Assembly (NCBI GenBank): GCA_022695795.1
Contig: MU404105.1
Coordinates: forward strand, 124,001 to 188,000
Direction of reading: 5' to 3'
DNA: 64,000 nucleotides
Source: Biscogniauxia marginata
Taxonomy: Eukaryota > Ascomycota > Sordariomycetes > Xylariales > Xylariaceae
Part shown: positions 60,530 through 64,000 of the stretch, piece after piece
How the letters are laid out: each line of letters starts with the position of its first letter
Numbering within the stretch: the stretch's first letter is position 1
Program-made: the position numbers and the translations under genes
The notes under the pieces: generated by a model
What the model was told of the DNA's origin: nothing
The model's database searches: none
The model's input: only the letters and a program-made list of their open reading frames with translations

Positions 60530-60812
60530 TTTTGAATAATTTACCTAAGGGCAGGAAATAAGTAAAGTAGTTAGTGATGGGGTTTCAGAACTCCATTTTC
60601 AGACGTGGCCCTAAAGAGTATTAGCATAGTTGGTTAACGTAGACTAGACGTTTCCGGAAGCGCCGTTTGTTCTAGTGTCTCAGGAAACACTACGAACTTA
60701 ACTCCAATTATGTGTATACAAGCCTCTGTGAAGTTAAATGAGCTTTGTCCTTGTAGTTATAAATATAAATTCAAACCCACTGGGATTTAAGGTTGGTGGA
60801 ATGTAAACGAGA
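60530..60812. other. Upstream region of the kinase gene
   Basis: 283 bp, ordinary composition. No gene is seen. Confidence 0.4.
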
Positions 60813-61148
60813 TCATATTAAAGTATCAAGTCGTGATGTTATTAATGTGTCTAGTTGATATCTCTCAACTACGCAGCGGTGCGCCCCCTGAAAGCTGAAA
60901 ACCCAGTAACACCCATACTCTTCAGCGACGGGACATGCAAACTTGACCCCCAAGTGTATATGCGAATGTATCTCCGCCTCATTTTTAGACGAGAACGTTT
61001 TGGGATAATTGGTAAATCCCATACGTGTGTTGTATGTAAAAATGGTCAGGGAGCGACATTTCGCTTGGAAACGACATTCAATACCGTGGTTTTTTGAGCA
61101 TGATCCAAGTGGTATCGCTTGATCTAGTAACAAAGCTATCTCAGTCAT
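60813..61148 (-). pseudogene. Relic of a C2H2 zinc-finger protein
   Basis: A short minus-strand frame contains FSSKNEAEIHSHIHLGVKFACPVAEEYGC, then WVFSFQGAHRC. This resembles the repeated C2H2 pattern (F..K..A..H...IH.GVK..CP.AEE.GC..VFS...A.RH) of large fungal zinc-finger proteins. The second finger keeps the Cys pair, but its His ligand positions are disturbed (AHRC instead of AxRH), and the rest of the gene is absent on either side. The frame begins at a non-optimal codon with no upstream motif. I therefore read it as a degraded fragment rather than a working gene. Confidence 0.45.
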
Positions 61149-62099
61149 AAATCCCTCTCAGCCCGGTGGTCAGTCGATGGGCCAATTGTCGTTATTGACA
61201 TGAGCTCTATATTCTTTCAAGATCCCGATAAAGAACTTCTCAGCTATCTTCTTCGGCGCCCAGAAGAACCTATTATCAACTGGTATTACTGTTGTTTTTA
61301 TTAAGAAGAGCTTTCTACCGCAGCCTTCTGCAGCCTTGATAAGACAACTGGCTCTACCTACCGCCTCGTATCTTCGAGTATAAGATCATTGCTAGAAACA
61401 ATAGCCTTCATAATACATTAAGCATCTTCAGGTGCACTCTTCCAAGATAATCCTCAAACTAATTAAGATCTCCATAAGTGATATCGCGGGTCGGGTTCTG
61501 AAGAAGCTGCTGATATAGCACCCTAATAATTAGGGGGTACTACCGAAATAATTTGGCGGCCAAACATGAAATGTATACCAAGCCTCGTGTGACGAACCTC
61601 CCTGTGTATTCCTAGTCAGCTGACTTTTATAGGTGAGTACGTACTAGGTTTTCTTGATTTGAAGGTAATAATGGGTTGAGATTGGTTTAAAGATTTATAA
61701 TGTTATGTTCGTTAGAGAGGTTTCAAGGTATTTTCATTATAGTATCAAAGAGTGACCATAGTTTTAGATTAATAGCTAAAGAACGAGAGACTAATTACAC
61801 AAGGAAATTCTAATTTATTTATACTCGTTTTTCCTTTTATATAATTGACTAAATAGTTGAATCGTAGGTTGCCCCACTTATTATTCACATATTTAGTGAA
61901 TAGTTAAATCTTAGGTTGCCCCACCCATTATTTATATATTTAATGGGGTCACGTGCGTAGCACTTGTTTCCCACTTTTAGGAGTTTCATAACATTATTTT
62001 TCCTTTTCGAGAATCTTTGTCCCAAAAATAAAAAGAGGGTTAATTATTCTTCCTTTCGATTTGTTAAGAAGTTTAAGCCTTTTTTAATTTAATTTATAA
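61149..62099. other. AT-rich region bordering the retroelement
   Basis: About 950 bp with no intact gene. Around 61858-61945 a segment containing GGTTGCCCCAC is present twice in tandem in diverged form (copies near 61867 and 61914). The block could include a degraded long terminal repeat of the neighbouring element, but I did not find matching ends. Confidence 0.45.
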
Positions 62100-62640
62100 T
62101 GTTTTATTATATAACAAAACTTCGTAAAAAAAATTCTAATATCTCGCGTTAAGCCGAGAAACAAGCTAAGAACAAGGTAACTCTTTTAAATTTTATTGCT
62201 TTTTATAGTAAAAAGGAGATAGCTTATTTTTATTACGAGCGTAATAAAAAAGATTATGTTATTTTAAAGGATTTTGATCGCTATATAGAATGTATAAAAT
62301 TAAGTCGATCGCGATGTGACATGTTTAATATTTCGCGAAAGAGTGTGTTTAAAATTACGGAATAGTTTTAAAAGGTCGAAACCGAGCTCGAGAAAGCGGA
62401 ATCCCATTATAAGATTACTCGTGCTATTAAGGAGATAGTTATAAACCGCATTTTGCGCCTTAAAACCGAGTATAAACTATAATCGAGTAAACTTCGTAAA
62501 ATAGTTACTCGAGGTTTTAATTCTATAAAAGATTTGGAGCACGTCGAGCATGAAAAAGAAGAATAAAAACGTTTTATTAAAAAATCGCAACGCATAGAGG
62601 GATTATAGTGTTAACTTAAATCTTCGCAAAACTTATTTAC
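62100..62640 (+). pseudogene. Degraded transposon-associated ORF with CxxC-like/coiled-coil pattern
   Basis: Reading plus-strand codons and ignoring scattered stops gives a protein-like pattern: YYERNKKDYVILKDFDRYIE followed by CIKLSRSRCDMFNISR and a Lys/Glu coiled coil. This corresponds to a family of small proteins, with conserved Cys pairs, that I associate with ascomycete retrotransposon neighbourhoods. Several codons expected to be Cys read Tyr (TGT to TAT), and stops interrupt the frame, consistent with RIP. It converges tail-to-tail with the gypsy pol end. Family assignment is from memory and uncertain. Confidence 0.45.
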
Positions 62641-64000
62641 TTCCAAGGCTTACTCTTTTTCTTTCCTTGATTCTCCTTAATAGGATTAAAATCTTAATAT
62701 TTAGGCCTTTTTAGCCGGTTTAAATTCTAGCGGTGGAAATCCTTAATCTTATTTATTAGGTTTTTTAAATGCTTAAAAGGTTCCTAAATATTTTTCTCGA
62801 GTGGGTAACCTTCTTATTTAATAAAATATTATAACTAGTTATTAACTTTTTTTGAATTTAATATCTTTTCGATTTCGTACTTATTAGGATTCTCTTTAAA
62901 TTTTAATTGTTTTTCTAGCGAGGCGTTTTTTAGTGCTGGTTCTAGGAGCAAAACATAAAATACAGGATGTATTTTGAATCTTTTTAGTAGTGAGAGTTTA
63001 TAATTAACTTTTGAAATAACTTTTTTAATTTTATAGGGTTTTAATTTCTTAAATTCGAGTTTTTCGCTAAGTCGTTTTGTTTTAATTTGGGGCGTTTTTA
63101 TTGTTACGCCTTGTCTTTAGTGGAGCAAGTAAACTATGTCTCCTTTCTTAAGAATTGGTCCCTTAATTCTCTTTTTATTGTAGTATTTAGTTATTCTTTC
63201 TTGGATAAATTATAGTTCTTTTTATAGCTTTATTTATATTACTTAGATCTTTTTAAATAATACCTTTGCTTAAGGAGTTATTATTATGGTGTTTAGTGCT
63301 TTTATAAGTCTTAACGGTTTCTTGTGGACTTTTGTTTTTTGGCTATATACCGCTTCGTGTAGTGATAGCTTTATGTCTTCGTTAATTAATATATTATATG
63401 CGACTTAGGCTATAAGTAATAATTTTACTTAATTGTTTATTTATTAGTTAATATAGTTTTTAAGGTATTATTTAAGTGTTTAGTTAAGCTTTTTTATTTA
63501 TTTATTTGTTTAAGGATAGTACATTATAAATAACTTTTATTTAATCCTTATTCGTTTTATTAAGCTAGTTTAAAACTTTAACGTGAATAGTTTATCTCTA
63601 TTTGAAATAATGCGTTTTGATAGTTCATGTTTATTAATATACTTTCTTAAGAAGCTAAAAGCTAATTGTTTTGCTATGCTTGATTTATTAAATAGTAAAA
63701 AGTAGGCGTATTTCGTGAATTTATTAACGATTACTTATATGCTGTTATAGTGTACTCCTGTTGTAGGATTTTTTAACTTTGGGAGTTTCATTATGAAGTC
63801 CTATGTAATTATATTCCATGCTTTGTTAGGTATCTGGGTTGGTTATAGTAGTTTATATGGTTTATATCGTGATGCTTTAGCCTTGTTATAAATATTATAA
63901 TTCTTTATAATTCTTTTAATTGTTTATCGTATTTCTGGAAAGTCGAATTCCTTTTAAAGTCGTTTTACCGTTTTGAAAATCCCTTGGTGGCCGTGTAAAG
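62640..64000 (-). mobile_element. RIP-degraded Ty3/gypsy chromodomain retrotransposon (3' part of pol)
   Basis: On the minus strand, from the window edge, the translation gives an integrase with a zinc-binding entry (HGHQGIFKTVKRL, near 63965-64000), then IMKLPKLKNPTTGVHYNSI, a core with YAYFLLFNKSSIAKQL, and near 62950 KRFKIHPVFYVLLLEPA, the usual integrase tail. A chromodomain-like segment follows (EGYPLEKN near 62800, DFHR near 62730). Stops occur where conserved Trp and Gln codons are expected, as when C-to-T change at CpA sites makes TAG/TAA, and the block is very AT-rich. This fits a chromovirus-type Ty3/gypsy element inactivated by RIP. The reverse transcriptase and gag parts would lie beyond 64000. 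It is not functional. Confidence 0.82.

Overview
This is chromosomal DNA from a filamentous ascomycete (Pezizomycotina, probably a sordariomycete; the class is an inference from gene content and intron style). Most genes carry short introns of about 50-200 nt with GT...AG ends and a CTAAC/CTGAC-type branch site. Coding DNA is moderately GC-rich. Some gaps are strongly AT-rich, and the last 2 kb hold a retrotransposon whose conserved Trp and Gln codons have become stops, the scar expected of repeat-induced point mutation (RIP). I rebuilt gene models by joining exons across splice sites and checking phase, so many models differ from any single open reading frame.

Left part (0-12 kb): a His/Arg-rich single-pass membrane protein; N-terminal acetyltransferase Nat4/NAA40; then four mitochondrial-type genes in a row (an LYRM2-like LYR protein, ribosomal protein bL36m, threonine dehydratase ILV1 and respiratory supercomplex factor RCF1); then the TLDc protein RTC5. 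Middle-left (13-25 kb): a sulfotransferase-like protein with a C-terminal membrane tail, a small secreted Cys-patterned protein beside an AT-rich block, an F-box/2EXR-like protein, an oxysterol-binding protein, a broken MFS transporter, a RidA/YjgF deaminase and an RPEL protein.

Middle (26-45 kb): a secreted eight-exon GH51 arabinofuranosidase, an unrecognised helical protein, DNA polymerase kappa with a UBZ finger, a TRK potassium transporter, an ER-lumenal FKBP with one GC-AG intron, a Ser-rich small protein, glucosamine-6-phosphate N-acetyltransferase, and a SET-domain protein that begins with an apparent signal sequence. Right part (45-64 kb): a 4 kb gap with no assignable gene, CTP synthase with 12 exons including two micro-exons of 9 and 8 nt, a GFA/formaldehyde-activating enzyme, then an accessory-looking block: a NACHT STAND (NLR-like) protein, a divergent protein kinase with an HGDxHxxN catalytic loop, a C2H2 zinc-finger relic, and a RIP-degraded chromodomain Ty3/gypsy element with a converging antisense ORF.

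Most of the window is housekeeping. Possible functional links are ILV1 with RidA (RidA hydrolyses the reactive imine made by threonine dehydratase) and the NLR with its neighbouring kinase. No tRNA, rRNA or CRISPR array was recognised by eye. Splice sites were read manually and have no transcript support here.
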